From contig NZ_VDRC01000002.1 of assembly GCF_007667425.1 (NCBI RefSeq), positions 459,072 through 523,071 on the forward strand: a stretch of 64,000 nt of DNA, written 5' to 3'. The DNA is from Microbacterium sp. 1.5R. GTDB taxonomy: Bacteria; Actinomycetota; Actinomycetes; Actinomycetales; Microbacteriaceae. The notes below the pieces were generated by a model. The model made no database searches, was not told the origin of the DNA, and saw only the letters and a program-made list of their open reading frames with translations. Position 1 is the first letter of the stretch. Each line of letters opens with the position of its first letter. Shown in pieces: positions 16,557 to 26,354 of the stretch. The position numbers and the translations under genes are program-made.

Positions 16557-17969
16557 TCAGCCCGGGTGGGTCATCGAGAGCAGGTCGAGCTTCTCGTCGA
16601 GCTGCTCGAGGGTGAGGTCGCCACGCTCGACGTAGCCGAGGTCGATCACGGCATCGCGCACCGTGATGCCCTTGGCGACCGAGTGCTTGGCGATCTTCGC
16701 CGCGGCCTCATACCCGATGAGCTTGTTCAGGGGCGTCACGATCGACGGGCTCATACCCGCGAAGGCGGCCGCGCGGTCGAGGTTGGCCTGTAGGCCGTCG
16801 ACGGTCTTGTCGGCCAGCACGCGCGAGGCGTTGGCGAGCAGACGGATCGACTCGAGCAGTGCCGTGCCCATCACAGGGATCGCGACGTTCAGCTCGAACG
16901 CTCCGGATGCCCCCGCCCATGCCACGGTCGCGTCGTTGCCGATCACGCGCGCACAGACCATGAGCACGGCCTCGGGGACGACGGGGTTGACCTTGCCAGG
17001 CATGATCGACGAGCCCGGCTGCAGGTCGGGGATTTGCAGTTCACCGAGACCCGTGTTGGGGCCGGAGCCCATCCAGCGAAGGTCGTTGTTGATCTTGGTG
17101 AGCGACACCGCGATGGTGCGCAGCGAGCCCGAGGCCTCGACGAGACCGTCACGGGCACCCTGCGCCTCGAAGTGGTCCTTCGCCTCGGTGATGGGCAGCT
17201 CGGTCTCGGCCGCGAGCAGCTCGATGACCTTCTGCGGGAAGCCGAGCGGGGTGTTGATGCCGGTGCCGGTGGCGGTGCCGCCGAGCGGCACCTCGGCGAC
17301 GCGGGGGAGCGCCGACTGCACGCGCTCGATGCCGAGGCGGATCTGACGCGCGTAGCCGCCGAACTCCTGACCCAGGGTGACCGGGGTGGCGTCCATGAGG
17401 TGCGTGCGGCCCGACTTGACGGCATCCTTCCAGAGCTCTGCCTTCGCCTCGAGCGCGACGGCGAGGTGGTCGAGTGCCGGGATCAGAGTGTCGATGAGCG
17501 CCTGGGTGACGGCGATGTGCACCGAGGTCGGGAACACATCGTTCGACGACTGCGACGCGTTGACGTGGTCGTTCGGGTGCACGTTCGCACCCAGGATGCG
17601 GGTGGCCAGCGTCGCCAGCACCTCGTTCATGTTCATGTTCGACGACGTGCCGGAGCCGGTCTGGTACGTGTCGACCGGGAATTCGCCGTCGTGCGTGCCG
17701 GCGGCGACCTGGTCGGCCGCCTCGGCGATGGCATCGGCGATCGCCCCGTCGAGCGTGCCGAGGTCCTTGTTCGCGAGCGCTGCCGCCTTCTTGATGCGTG
17801 CAAGCGCAGCGATCTGCGCCGACTCGAGTCCCTTGCCCGAGATGGGGAAGTTCTCCACCGCGCGCTGGGTCTGCGCCCCGTAGAGCGCGTTCACGGGCAC
17901 GCGCACCTCGCCCATGGTGTCGTGCTCGATGCGGTACTGCGACTGATCGTCGCTGCGCTGGTCGGTCAT
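16557..17969 (-). CDS. fumC: Class II fumarate hydratase
   Basis: Interconverts fumarate and L-malate in the TCA cycle; an iron-free homotetramer. The 470 residues are full length and include the superfamily signature [12 protein letters not shown], the active-site [17 protein letters not shown] and [12 protein letters not shown]. The start overlaps the stop of the carbonic anhydrase gene (ATGA at 17966-17969), placing it last in a leftward operon. Confidence 0.97.
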   Translation of the reverse strand: MTDQRSDDQSQYRIEHDTMGEVRVPVNALYGAQTQRAVENFPISGKGLESAQIAALARIKKAAALANKDLGTLDGAIADAIAEAADQVAAGTHDGEFPVDTYQTGSGTSSNMNMNEVLATLATRILGANVHPNDHVNASQSSNDVFPTSVHIAVTQALIDTLIPALDHLAVALEAKAELWKDAVKSGRTHLMDATPVTLGQEFGGYARQIRLGIERVQSALPRVAEVPLGGTATGTGINTPLGFPQKVIELLAAETELPITEAKDHFEAQGARDGLVEASGSLRTIAVSLTKINNDLRWMGSGPNTGLGELQIPDLQPGSSIMPGKVNPVVPEAVLMVCARVIGNDATVAWAGASGAFELNVAIPVMGTALLESIRLLANASRVLADKTVDGLQANLDRAAAFAGMSPSIVTPLNKLIGYEAAAKIAKHSVAKGITVRDAVIDLGYVERGDLTLEQLDEKLDLLSMTHPG

Positions 17970-18655
17970 TCCGAACCCTCCTTGGTTGCGGGGCTCTGCC
18001 CCTCGGTCTCGTTGTCGTCGGTGTCGATGCCGACGGTGATGACGGGCACCGCGGTGCCCTCTGCGAGTCGGTAGTTGGCGCCGACGATGCCCAGTCGGCC
18101 CTCGGCCACAGCGTTCGAGATGATCTCGGACGACTGCAGCAGATCGCCGACGGTGTTGCGCAGGTGCTCACGGCCGACGAGCTCGGCGTCGATCTCGTCG
18201 ACGGTCGTGCCGCCGCTCTCGGCGAGCACCTTGCGCGCGGCGGGCACGATCGGCGCGACGAGCTTCCAGATGTGCGGCGGAAGCGGCTCGGCGTTTATCG
18301 CCGTGCCGTCGATCGCGGCTCGCACGGCGCCACAGGAGTCGTGCGCGAGCACCACGATCAGCGGCACTTCCAGCACGGCCACCGCGTACTCGAGGCTCGC
18401 GACGATCGACTCGCCCATCACCTGGCCGGCGTTGCGGACGACGAAGAGGTCGCCGAGGCCGAGGTCGAAGATGATCTCGGCGGCGAGGCGGGAGTCGGAG
18501 CATCCGAACAGCGTGGCCACCGGGTGCTGCGCGGCCTCGAGGTCACGTCGTCTCGCCACATCCTGATTGGGGTGACGGGGCTCGTCGTTCACGAATCGCC
18601 GGTTCCCCTCCTGCATCTGCGTCCAGGCGGCGGCGGGCGTGAGCGGGTGCGTCAT
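17966..18655 (-). CDS. Beta-class carbonic anhydrase
   Basis: Hydrates CO2 to bicarbonate with zinc. The 229-residue protein has the zinc ligands and Asp-Arg dyad in [11 protein letters not shown] and the second ligand set in [13 protein letters not shown] (His-x2-Cys). The start is ATG 18655, two bases after the DUF4245 stop; a longer in-frame reading to 18826 overlaps that gene and is rejected. The tight pairing with fumC suggests supply of bicarbonate or proton balance next to the TCA cycle (inference). Confidence 0.93.
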   Translation of the reverse strand: MTHPLTPAAAWTQMQEGNRRFVNDEPRHPNQDVARRRDLEAAQHPVATLFGCSDSRLAAEIIFDLGLGDLFVVRNAGQVMGESIVASLEYAVAVLEVPLIVVLAHDSCGAVRAAIDGTAINAEPLPPHIWKLVAPIVPAARKVLAESGGTTVDEIDAELVGREHLRNTVGDLLQSSEIISNAVAEGRLGIVGANYRLAEGTAVPVITVGIDTDDNETEGQSPATKEGSE

Positions 18656-18657
18656 GG

Positions 18658-19296
18658 CTACTCCGAGAGATCGCGGATCTGGGGGACGAGGGTTTCGGCG
18701 AGGTCGGCGGTCGACTCGGCGGAGCGCGAGCCGTACAGGAGCACATAGTCGTCGCCCGCCTGCGTGCCGATGGCGTAGGTCACGTTCTGCTTCGCCCCGG
18801 CGTCGCCGAGCGCGTAGACATCCCACTGCAGTCCGCCGATCGTCGTCTCATCGGTCGGGGCGATGCCGTTGAGGCGCTGCGGCGCCCAGGACGAGTCGAC
18901 TCCGAAGGCCTGCGCGAGCTTCACGAAGCCGCGCTCTTTCTGCGAGGCGGGGGCGAGCGTGACGTCCCAGACGGGAGGCGCGCCGTTCGTGAGACCGGCG
19001 GCGTTGACGCGCCAGAAGTCGCCGAGATCCGGCACCAGCACGGGTGTGTCGAGCGACGACTCGACGTCGGCGGCGATGCCGACCATGTCGACCTGCCGCT
19101 CCGACGCCGGCTCGCCGCGCGGCACGGCCAGCACGATGACGACGACGATCGCCAGCGTGGCGAGGAGCGCGGCGATCAGTCCGCGAACGGTCTGGCTCGA
19201 TCGGTAGGCCTTGCTGAACTCCGCTTTGCGTGACGCCGTCTCTTCGGGCGTCTCGGGGCGTCCGAGTTCGGCGACGATGGGGGCTCGCTTGTTCAC
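18658..19296 (-). CDS. DUF4245 domain-containing membrane protein
   Basis: A 212-residue protein with one transmembrane helix ([22 protein letters not shown], residues ~38-59) and an extracellular DUF4245 domain ([34 protein letters not shown]). The start is GTG 19296, overlapping the xseB stop as GTGA; the longer frame to 19371 only adds antisense-like residues. Its steady place between exonuclease VII and carbonic anhydrase/fumC is shared with other Micrococcales. Function unknown. Confidence 0.86.
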   Translation of the reverse strand: MNKRAPIVAELGRPETPEETASRKAEFSKAYRSSQTVRGLIAALLATLAIVVVIVLAVPRGEPASERQVDMVGIAADVESSLDTPVLVPDLGDFWRVNAAGLTNGAPPVWDVTLAPASQKERGFVKLAQAFGVDSSWAPQRLNGIAPTDETTIGGLQWDVYALGDAGAKQNVTYAIGTQAGDDYVLLYGSRSAESTADLAETLVPQIRDLSE

Positions 19297-19532
19297 GACT
19301 CCGCCCCGTCGGAGGAGTCGGATGCCGCGGCACGGGCGGCCTCGAGACGGCGCTTCGCGCCGAGGAGCCACTCTTCGCAGCGCGCGGCGAGAGCCTCGCC
19401 GCGCTCCCAGAGCGCCAGCGACTGCTCCAGGGTGGGGGCTCCCTGCTCGAGCTCCGCCACGACCTTCACGAGCTCGTCGCGGGCGGCCTCGAACGACAGC
19501 GTGTCCACAGGGGTGTCGTTCAGCGCACTCAC
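19293..19532 (-). CDS. xseB: Exodeoxyribonuclease VII small subunit
   Basis: A 79-residue helical subunit that binds Xse[19 protein letters not shown] and [19 protein letters not shown] are diagnostic. It does not overlap xseA (87-base gap) and has its own likely leaderless promoter: a minus-strand TAGGAT at 19539-19544 lies exactly 6 bases before the GTG at 19532. XseB could therefore be made independently of XseA. Confidence 0.95.
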   Translation of the reverse strand: MSALNDTPVDTLSFEAARDELVKVVAELEQGAPTLEQSLALWERGEALAARCEEWLLGAKRRLEAARAAASDSSDGAES

Positions 19533-19619
19533 GCCTCCATCCTACGCGGTGCGCACCGGCCGCTCACCCGGCGGGGAGGCGTCGAGCGGGCGCCCCGGGG
19601 CTCGCAAGCTTCCGTCCGA

Positions 19620-20900
19620 TCAGTCGTCGCTCTCGGCGATCTCACCCTCGGAGCGCGCGGCGAGCGAACCGCGGTCGACCGTGATGGTGAGGGTGCTGCC
19701 CGCGGGGGCATCGGCGGCATCGCGGAGTATCACTCCGCCGTCGAGATGCGCGATCGCGTACCCACGGGCCAGCGTCGCGGCGGGGGAGAGCGCCCGCAAG
19801 GAGGCCCGGAGCTCGCTCGTCGCGCGCCCAGCCGCGTCGAGCTGACGCGTGATGCTGTCGCGCCCGCGGGAGAGCATGAGCCATACCTCCTGCGACCGCG
19901 AGTCGATGATCGGGTCGGGGGAGCGCAGCGCCGGTCGAGAGCGGAGCTGCTCGAGCTGGGCGATGTCGTGGGTGATCCGCTGCGTGAGACGCGAGGTCGA
20001 TCGTGAGCGCAGCTGAGCGATGAGCGCCCGCTGCTCGCTGACGTCAGGCACCACGCGCTTCGCGGCATCGGTGGGCGTCGAGGCCCGCAGGTCGGCGACG
20101 TCGTCGAGCAGGGGGTGGTCGTTCTCGTGACCGATCGCGCTCACCACGGGGGTGGATGCCGCGGCGACCGCGCGCACCAGTCGCTCATCGCTGAACCCCA
20201 GCAGCGCCTGCGGATCGCCGCCGCCGCGAGCGATCACGATCACGTCGACGTCGGGGTCGGCGTCGAGACGGGCGAGGGCGGCGAGAGTGTCGGGCACGCA
20301 CCGGTCGCCCTGGACTGCGGCGTACTCGGTGCGGAACCGCACCTGCGGCCATCGCAGTTCGGCATTGCGATGCACGTCCTTCTCGGCATCCGACCGCTCG
20401 CCGGTGATGAGGCCGATCACGTGGGGGAGGAAAGGCAGCCGCTTCTTGCGCGCCGCGTCGAAGAGCCCTTCCTGGCGCAGCTGCGCCCGAAGCCGCTCGA
20501 GGCGCTCGAGCTGATCGCCGAGTCCCACGTGCTTCATGGCCGACACCGCGAAACTGAAGTCACCCGACTTCACGAAGTAGTCGGCCTTGACCGCCGCGAC
20601 GACATGATCGCCGACGCCGAGGTCGTTCGGGATGCGCGGGCGCACACTCGACCAGATGCGGATCGAGATCTGAGCGTCGGAGCGGGTGTCTTTGAGTCGG
20701 GCGAAGATATTGCCGGCGCGGACGTTCCACGACGTGATCTCGCCTTCGACCCACACCGTGTTCCAGCGGGCGACGAAGTCGCGGATCGTGGCATTCAGAC
20801 GCGCCACCGAGGTGGGGGCCGCGGCCGATGAATCGCGAGGGGCGACGGCATCCGCCGGCGGCGTCTCACCGGGGCGCGTCGACGCTTCGAACACGGTCAT
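19620..20900 (-). CDS. xseA: Exodeoxyribonuclease VII large subunit
   Basis: Catalytic subunit of the ssDNA exonuclease, 426 residues. The N-terminal OB fold is seen in VWVEGEITSWNVRAGNIFARLKD. The catalytic domain has VIGLITGERSDAEKDV, VIVIARGGGDPQALLGF and SAIGHENDHPLLDDVADLRASTPTDAA. A long coiled-coil region (residues ~290-370) binds XseB. Start ATG at 20900, divergent from ispH. Confidence 0.96.
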   Translation of the reverse strand: MTVFEASTRPGETPPADAVAPRDSSAAAPTSVARLNATIRDFVARWNTVWVEGEITSWNVRAGNIFARLKDTRSDAQISIRIWSSVRPRIPNDLGVGDHVVAAVKADYFVKSGDFSFAVSAMKHVGLGDQLERLERLRAQLRQEGLFDAARKKRLPFLPHVIGLITGERSDAEKDVHRNAELRWPQVRFRTEYAAVQGDRCVPDTLAALARLDADPDVDVIVIARGGGDPQALLGFSDERLVRAVAAASTPVVSAIGHENDHPLLDDVADLRASTPTDAAKRVVPDVSEQRALIAQLRSRSTSRLTQRITHDIAQLEQLRSRPALRSPDPIIDSRSQEVWLMLSRGRDSITRQLDAAGRATSELRASLRALSPAATLARGYAIAHLDGGVILRDAADAPAGSTLTITVDRGSLAARSEGEIAESDD

Positions 20901-20954
20901 CCGCTCACTGCACCTTCCCGGTCCTGCTCAGCCAGTCGACGGTAGAATTGCAGG

Positions 20955-22034
20955 GTGACTTCGACTGCCGTACATCTCCCGACCCCCCGCATCCCACGAG
21001 TACGTGCGGCGGCAGGTCGGCTTCAGGATAACCCGGTGGTCGGACAGAAGCGTGTTCTGCTCGCCGCCCCCCGCGGATACTGCGCCGGTGTCGACCGGGC
21101 CGTGGTCGCGGTCGAGAAGGCCCTCGAGCGTTACGGAGCGCCGGTCTACGTGCGCAAGCAGATCGTGCACAACATCCACGTGGTGACCGAGCTCGAGGAG
21201 AAGGGCGCGATCTTCGTCGAGGAGGTCGACGAAGTCCCCGAGGGTGCGCACGTCGTCTTCAGCGCGCACGGGGTGTCGCCGGCCGTCGTGAACGCGGCAT
21301 CCGATCGTGGTCTGCACGCCATCGACGCCACGTGCCCACTCGTCACCAAGGTGCACCGCGAGGCGGTGCGCTTCGCGCGCGACGACTTCGAGATCCTGCT
21401 CATCGGCCATGACGGCCATGAAGAGGTGGAGGGGACGGCGGGCGAGGCGCCCGAGCACGTCACCGTCGTGAACTCCCCGGAGGAAGCGGACACGGTCGAG
21501 GTCAAGGACCCGTCGAAGGTCGTCTGGCTGTCGCAGACCACGCTCTCGGTGGACGAGACGATGGAGACCGTCAACCGTCTCCGCACGCGCTTCCCCGACC
21601 TGCACAACCCGCCGTCCGACGACATCTGCTACGCGACCCAGAACCGCCAGGTGGCGATCAAGAAGGTCGCGAAGAATGCGGATCTCGTGATCGTCGTCGG
21701 ATCGGCGAACTCGTCCAACAGCGTGCGCCTCGTCGAGGTCGCCCTCGAGTACGGCGCGAAGGCGGCGTACCGGGTCGACTATGCCGAAGAGGTCAAGCAG
21801 GAGTGGCTGGAGGGCGTCGCCACGGTCGGCGTCACCAGCGGTGCCTCCGTACCCGAGGTGCTCGTCCGCGAGGTGCTCGACGCCCTGGACGGCGCCGGCT
21901 ACCGCGACGTCGAAGAGGTGAAGACGGCGGAGGAGGACCTCATGTTCTCGCTGCCGAAGGAACTGCGGCAGGATGCCTCGGGTCAGCGCGACTCGCGGGC
22001 ACTGGGAGGTCGCGCGTCCGGCGGGGGCGCATAG
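20955..22034 (+). CDS. ispH: 4-hydroxy-3-methylbut-2-enyl diphosphate reductase
   Basis: Last enzyme of the MEP isoprenoid pathway, a [4Fe-4S] protein that makes IPP and DMAPP. The three cluster Cys are in [25 protein letters not shown] and [11 protein letters not shown], and [16 protein letters not shown] is the substrate loop. Length 359 is normal apart from an N-terminal extension of ~30 residues and a Gly-rich end. GTG 20955 lies 6 bases after TAGAAT (20943-20948), a classic leaderless start. The downstream IclR gene begins two bases after the stop. Confidence 0.96.
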   Translation: MTSTAVHLPTPRIPRVRAAAGRLQDNPVVGQKRVLLAAPRGYCAGVDRAVVAVEKALERYGAPVYVRKQIVHNIHVVTELEEKGAIFVEEVDEVPEGAHVVFSAHGVSPAVVNAASDRGLHAIDATCPLVTKVHREAVRFARDDFEILLIGHDGHEEVEGTAGEAPEHVTVVNSPEEADTVEVKDPSKVVWLSQTTLSVDETMETVNRLRTRFPDLHNPPSDDICYATQNRQVAIKKVAKNADLVIVVGSANSSNSVRLVEVALEYGAKAAYRVDYAEEVKQEWLEGVATVGVTSGASVPEVLVREVLDALDGAGYRDVEEVKTAEEDLMFSLPKELRQDASGQRDSRALGGRASGGGA

Positions 22035-22036
22035 CG

Positions 22037-22825
22037 GTGAGCGCCGCGGAGGCGGAGCCGACCCTCATCGGGTCGGTGCAGCGCGCGCTCCGTCTGGTCG
22101 ACATCGTGGCGAACTCGCCGCGACCGATGCCGGTGAAGACCCTGTCCTCCGTCACCGGACTCACCCCTGGCACGACGTACAACCTGGTGCGCACGCTGAT
22201 CCACGAGGGGTACCTCGCGAACGAGCCCGACGGGCTGGTGCTCGGCACGAGGTTCCCGGCGTTCCAGTCCGAGACCGACGCCCGCGGCGTCTTCCTCGCA
22301 CGGGTGAGGGCGGCGCTTCGCACGGTCACCGACGAGCTCGGCGCCACGGCCTACCTCTCGCGGTACCACGACGGTGAGATGCACCTCGTCGACATCGTCG
22401 ACGCCGTGCGCAACCCCCGCATCGAACTGTGGGTCGGCCTCGACGCGAGCGCGCATGCGACCGCTCTCGGCAAGCAGATCCTCGCGGATCTCTCCGACGA
22501 GGAGCGACTCGACTACCTCGCGCGTCACCGGCTCGAGGAGCTGACGCCGCGGACGATCAGCGATCGACGAACGCTGCTCACTCAGCTCGAGCACTCGCCC
22601 GGGTTCGCGCTGGATCAGGAGGAGTACGCGATCGGGAACACCTGCGTGGCAGTGCCGGTCATCGCGCCGAATGTGATGGCATCCCTGGCGATCTCGATTC
22701 CCTCGGAGCATCTCGTCGACCGGGCCCTCGTGACGCGGATGCAGCAGACCGCCCGGCGGCTGTCCCTGCAGCTCGGTGCCGACGCGCTGGACAGGACGGG
22801 CGCCGCGCCCGATTTCTCGATCTGA
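22037..22825 (+). CDS. IclR family transcriptional regulator
   Basis: A 262-residue regulator. The N-terminal winged helix (residues ~10-70) reads SVQRALRLVDIVANSPRPMPVKTLSSVTGLTPGTTYNLVRTLIHEGYL; the C-terminal effector domain includes LDASAHATALGKQILADLSDEERLDYL and GYALDQEEY-like GFALDQEEYAIGNTC. Start GTG 22037, two bases after the ispH stop; a longer reading within ispH is shadow. Cotranscription with ispH is likely, but the ligand is unknown. Confidence 0.9.
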   Translation: MSAAEAEPTLIGSVQRALRLVDIVANSPRPMPVKTLSSVTGLTPGTTYNLVRTLIHEGYLANEPDGLVLGTRFPAFQSETDARGVFLARVRAALRTVTDELGATAYLSRYHDGEMHLVDIVDAVRNPRIELWVGLDASAHATALGKQILADLSDEERLDYLARHRLEELTPRTISDRRTLLTQLEHSPGFALDQEEYAIGNTCVAVPVIAPNVMASLAISIPSEHLVDRALVTRMQQTARRLSLQLGADALDRTGAAPDFSI

Positions 22826-22889
22826 CGCCGGTTCACTATCTGAAGAAATCGCCCTGGCGGCGGGCCGCGGGCTTTCCTATCATCGAAGA

Positions 22890-23022
22890 TGTAGCGCTCT
22901 GTGCAACGACGCTACTGGTATGAGAACGTCCCCAGCGTTCCATCTACCAGGACGGCAGGTGTCCCCAGCACCCGTCGTCCACGGCCCCGAGGATCCCCAA
23001 GCCTCCGGGGCCGTCTTCGTTT
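22890..23022 (+). ncRNA. Candidate small RNA with twin TCCCCAG-loop hairpins and terminator
   Basis: Between two genes with no ORF, four structures follow in order: stem GTAGCG/CGCTAC (22891-22915), stem GAACG/CGTTC with loop TCCCCAG (22924-22940), stem GGTG/CACC with the same loop TCCCCAG (22958-22972) extended by GGACG/CGTCC, and a terminator ACGGCCCCG/CGGGGCCGT (22981-23014) followed by cttcgtttt. A -10-like TATCAT lies at 22878-22883. The two-C-rich-loops-plus-terminator plan recalls the actinobacterial 6C RNA family, but the C runs here are 4, not 6. Confidence 0.65.
22981..23022 (+). terminator. Intrinsic terminator of the candidate small RNA
   Basis: Nine-bp GC-rich stem with a 16-base loop and a T-rich tail (tcttcgtttt). 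Confidence 0.8.
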
Positions 23023-23097
23023 TCGGACGCGGCCGCGCCGGCGTTCGCGCGGTTCTCGCTGAGAACGACTCAGAGCTGCGCCGGATAGCATGACTGG

Positions 23098-23619
23098 ATG
23101 ACCGATAACCGGCCCCAGTACGGAGAGCTCGCCACTCCGGAGGAGCAGCGCAGAGCGGCGGGACTTCCGCCTCTCGATCAGATGCCGGAGGTCGTCGTCG
23201 CGACATCGGCGCCGAGTGCTGAAGCCACGGAGCCGGCCAGGCGCGCGAGCCCCGTCGACCGCTTCATCACGATCGCACTGCTCGCCTACGGTCTCATCAA
23301 CGTGGTCATGACCGGGTTGTCGTATCTGGACTTCCCGGCGACGATGAACGAGGTCATGAAGGTCGTCGGCGTGGACGGCGAGTTCACCAACATCGCTCAG
23401 GGTCGCCTGTGGGGGACCATCGCTGCGATCGTTCTCGTGGTCGGGTGGTCGCTGACCGCCGCGATCTCCATCCGCCGCCTGCGCAGCCGTCGGATCAGCT
23501 GGTGGGTCCCGGTCGTCGGCGCGGCCCTCACTCTTCTGCTCACCTCGATCTGCGCGGCGATACCGATGATGAGCGATCCCGCGTTCCTCGAGTACATCAC
23601 GAGCACCACCGGGCGCTGA
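23098..23619 (+). CDS. DUF6264 family membrane protein
   Basis: A 173-residue protein with a ~50-residue soluble N-terminus (TPEEQRRAAGLPPLDQM) and three to four transmembrane helices (FITIALLAYGLINVVMTGL, LWGTIAAIVLVVGWSL, ISWWVPVVGAALTLLLTSICAAI). Matches the DUF6264 plan known in Microbacteriaceae; function unknown. ATG 23098 is 6 bases after TAGCAT (23086-23091), so it is likely leaderless. Confidence 0.85.
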   Translation: MTDNRPQYGELATPEEQRRAAGLPPLDQMPEVVVATSAPSAEATEPARRASPVDRFITIALLAYGLINVVMTGLSYLDFPATMNEVMKVVGVDGEFTNIAQGRLWGTIAAIVLVVGWSLTAAISIRRLRSRRISWWVPVVGAALTLLLTSICAAIPMMSDPAFLEYITSTTGR

Positions 23620-23632
23620 GCCCGGAAAGACC

Positions 23633-23661
23633 GATGCCCCGGCCGAGTCGGCCGGGGCATC
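23633..23661. terminator. Bidirectional terminator between DUF6264 gene and fbaA
   Basis: Perfect 14-bp stem GATGCCCCGGCCGA / TCGGCCGGGGCATC with a single-base centre, between convergent genes. Confidence 0.85.
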
Positions 23662-23677
23662 CGTCTGTCCGCAGCGG

Positions 23678-24706
23678 TCAGCTCTGGGACTGGCCGTACG
23701 AACCCAGCTGGCGGGTCGACTCGACCACACGGGCGGCCATGGCCGTCTCGGCGACCTTGCCCCAGGCGCGGGGGTCGTACTGCTTCTTGTTGCCGACCTC
23801 GCCATCGACCTTCAGCACGCCGTCGTAGTTCTTGAACATGTAGTCGGCGATGGCACGCGTGTAGGCGTACTGCGTGTCGGTGTCGATGTTCATCTTGATG
23901 ACGCCGTTCGCGACCGCGAGGGCGATCTCATCGTCGGTCGATCCGGAGCCGCCGTGGAAGACGAGGTCCAGCGGCTTGGCGGAGGTGTTGTACTTCGCAG
24001 CCACCTGCTCCTGGATCTCTCCGAGCAGCTCGGGGCGGAGCTTGACGCCACCCGGCTTGTACACGCCGTGGACGTTGCCGAACGTGAGAGCGGCGATGTA
24101 ACGGCCCTGCTCGCCGAGGCCGAGCGCCTGTACGGCCTGATCGACATCTGCGAACGTCGTGTAGAGGGCCTCGTTCGAGCCCTCGTGCTGCACGCCGTCC
24201 TCCTCGCCGCCGACGACGCCGATCTCCACCTCGAGGATGGCGTTGATCGCCTTCATGCGGGGGAGGAGGTCCTTCGCGATCTCGATGTTCTCGGCGAGCG
24301 GCACGGCCGAGCCGTCCCACATGTGCGACTGGAAGATGGGGTTGCGGCCAGCCTTGACCTCTTCTTCGGATGCCGCGATGAGCGGCTCGACGAAGCCGGC
24401 CAGGGCGTCTTTCGGGCAGTGGTCGGTGTGCAGTGCCACGGTCACGGGGTAGTTCTTGGCGACCTCGGTCGCGTAACGCGCGAAGGCGAGCGCGCCGGTG
24501 GCTCGGGCCTTGACGGTGTGACCCGCGAAGTAGTCGGCACCACCGGTGGTGACCTGGATGATGCCGTCGGAGCCGGCCTCGGTGAGACCCTGCAGGACGG
24601 AGTTGATCGTCTGCGAGCTGGAGACGTTGAATGCGGGGTACGCGAAGCCGCCGGCCTTCGCGCGGTCGAGCATTTCGGCGTACTGATCCGGGGTGGCGAC
24701 GGGCAT
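23678..24706 (-). CDS. fbaA: Class II fructose-bisphosphate aldolase
   Basis: Zinc aldolase of glycolysis/gluconeogenesis, 342 residues. Metal and active-site regions are HTDHCPKDALAGF, EVEIGVVGGEEDGV and VFHGGSGSTDDEI. The ATG at 24706 has aggag on the minus strand; the upstream in-frame start at 24745 is rejected. Its divergent neighbour glpX encodes the opposing phosphatase, a sensible pairing for gluconeogenesis. Confidence 0.97.
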   Translation of the reverse strand: MPVATPDQYAEMLDRAKAGGFAYPAFNVSSSQTINSVLQGLTEAGSDGIIQVTTGGADYFAGHTVKARATGALAFARYATEVAKNYPVTVALHTDHCPKDALAGFVEPLIAASEEEVKAGRNPIFQSHMWDGSAVPLAENIEIAKDLLPRMKAINAILEVEIGVVGGEEDGVQHEGSNEALYTTFADVDQAVQALGLGEQGRYIAALTFGNVHGVYKPGGVKLRPELLGEIQEQVAAKYNTSAKPLDLVFHGGSGSTDDEIALAVANGVIKMNIDTDTQYAYTRAIADYMFKNYDGVLKVDGEVGNKKQYDPRAWGKVAETAMAARVVESTRQLGSYGQSQS

Positions 24707-24889
24707 GAGAACTCCTGCGATAGGGGAAGCCGGGACAGCAGTCACTCTATCGGGGCCGGGCTCCGGATGCCGTCGGCACCGCCGACTGCGGAGGTCGCCC
24801 CTGCGCTGCTGTTAAGAATCGAGATTCCTTCACTCATCAGAGGCGGAAAACCGAGGGTGGACGTGTCTATCCGTCGATAAGCTGGCCCC

Positions 24890-25876
24890 ATGGTGAGTCT
24901 GACGGCCGATCTGAGCCCCCTGCGTCCCGACCGAAATCTCGCAATGGAGCTGGTGCGTGCGACCGAGGCGGCGGCGATCCGTGCCGTCCCCTTCATCGGG
25001 CGCGGGGCGAAGGAGGCGGCCGACGGTGCGGCGGTCGACGCGATGAGGGCCTTCCTGGGCACTGTCGCGTTCCAGGGCCGCGTCGTGATCGGCGAGGGGG
25101 AGAAGGACAACGCCCCCATGCTGTTCAACGGCGAGGTCGTCGGGACGGGGACCGGGCCCGAGTGCGACATCGCGGTGGATCCCATCGACGGCACCTCGCT
25201 CACCGCCGCTGGACGTCAGAACGCCCTGTCCGTGATCGCCGTGTCAGATCGCGGATCGATGCTCGATGCGTCGAGCGTGTTCTACATGGACAAGCTCGTC
25301 ACGGGGCCCGCAGGTGTCGGCGTCGTCGACATCCGGCTCCCCATCGGCGAGAACATCCGCAAGCTCGCGGGTGCCCTCGGCAAGCCGGTCGACGAGATCG
25401 TGGTGTCGGTCCTCAATCGGCCACGGCACGAGAAACTCATCCAGGAGATCCGGGATGCCGGAGCGGGTACCCGCCTGATGAGCGATGGCGACGTCGCCGG
25501 AGGCATCAACGCGGCACGACACGCCGCGCGCACCGACATGTGCGTCGGCGTCGGCGGCAGCCCGGAGGGCATCGTCACGGCGTGCGCGATCAAGGCGCTC
25601 GGCGGCCACATCCAGGGCCGCCTGTGGCCGCGCGACGACGACGAACGCCAGCGCGGCATCGATGCAGGGCTCGACATGGACAAGGTGTATGAGGCGGACG
25701 ACCTCGTGCGCGGCGACAACACGATCTTCGTGGCCACGGGCGTCACCGACGGGCAGCTCGTCGCCGGAGTGCGGCGCGAGCAGGGCTACATCTACACGGA
25801 GAGCGTCGTGTTGCGCGGCGCCTCCGGCACCCTGCGTCGCATCGCCTCGGAGCACCTCGTCTCGAAGTGGCTGTGA
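24890..25876 (+). CDS. glpX: Class II fructose-1,6-bisphosphatase
   Basis: Removes the 1-phosphate from fructose-1,6-bisphosphate; the main FBPase of actinobacteria. The 328 residues include GEGEKDNAPMLFNGE, AVDPIDGTSLTAAG (metal site) and LMSDGDVAGGINAAR. ATG 24890 follows TAAGCT (24878-24883) by 6 bases, so it is likely leaderless. Confidence 0.96.
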   Translation: MVSLTADLSPLRPDRNLAMELVRATEAAAIRAVPFIGRGAKEAADGAAVDAMRAFLGTVAFQGRVVIGEGEKDNAPMLFNGEVVGTGTGPECDIAVDPIDGTSLTAAGRQNALSVIAVSDRGSMLDASSVFYMDKLVTGPAGVGVVDIRLPIGENIRKLAGALGKPVDEIVVSVLNRPRHEKLIQEIRDAGAGTRLMSDGDVAGGINAARHAARTDMCVGVGGSPEGIVTACAIKALGGHIQGRLWPRDDDERQRGIDAGLDMDKVYEADDLVRGDNTIFVATGVTDGQLVAGVRREQGYIYTESVVLRGASGTLRRIASEHLVSKWL

Positions 25877-26034
25877 TCTGATCCGAACGTCGTCGGCTGG
25901 TCATCGTTACCGAGCCGGTATGGCCCGAGGACGACCCTGCTCCGAGCTTTTCTGCGTGGGCGTGTCACAATTGACCCTGGGTTTGTCGCCGTCGACGGAG
26001 CCGCCAGGCACCGCAGGCACAGGAGGGCGAACAG

Positions 26035-26337
26035 ATGGCAACGCAGCAGACGAGTGGATCTCAGGCCGCACGCACGAAGATCGTCACCACGAACACGGGC
26101 CGCATTCTTCGGGTGAACCTGGACGAGGTCTCCGCCCCTGGCGCCGCCGCGCCGACGGCTACTCCTGCGGGAGCGGCGTCTCCGATCGTCACCGACCCGG
26201 CCCGTCGCGCGGACGTGCTGTTCCGCAAACGGCGCGATGAAGGGCATGAGCTCAGCTCGTGGTGGATGATCGGTGCGTTCGTCGTGACGAGCGGCCTCGT
26301 CATCCTCCTGATGAGCGGCGTTCCCGGCGTCGCCTGA
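26035..26337 (+). CDS. Small single-pass membrane protein
   Basis: A 100-residue protein: a Thr/Ala-rich soluble N-terminus (residues 1-55), a basic stretch (RRADVLFRKRRDEGHE), and one C-terminal transmembrane helix (WWMIGAFVVTSGLVILLMSGV). A clear aggaggg ribosome site precedes ATG 26035. Not recognised; convergent with rmuC. Confidence 0.72.
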   Translation: MATQQTSGSQAARTKIVTTNTGRILRVNLDEVSAPGAAAPTATPAGAASPIVTDPARRADVLFRKRRDEGHELSSWWMIGAFVVTSGLVILLMSGVPGVA

Positions 26338-26354
26338 GTCGAGCGCCCATCGGG

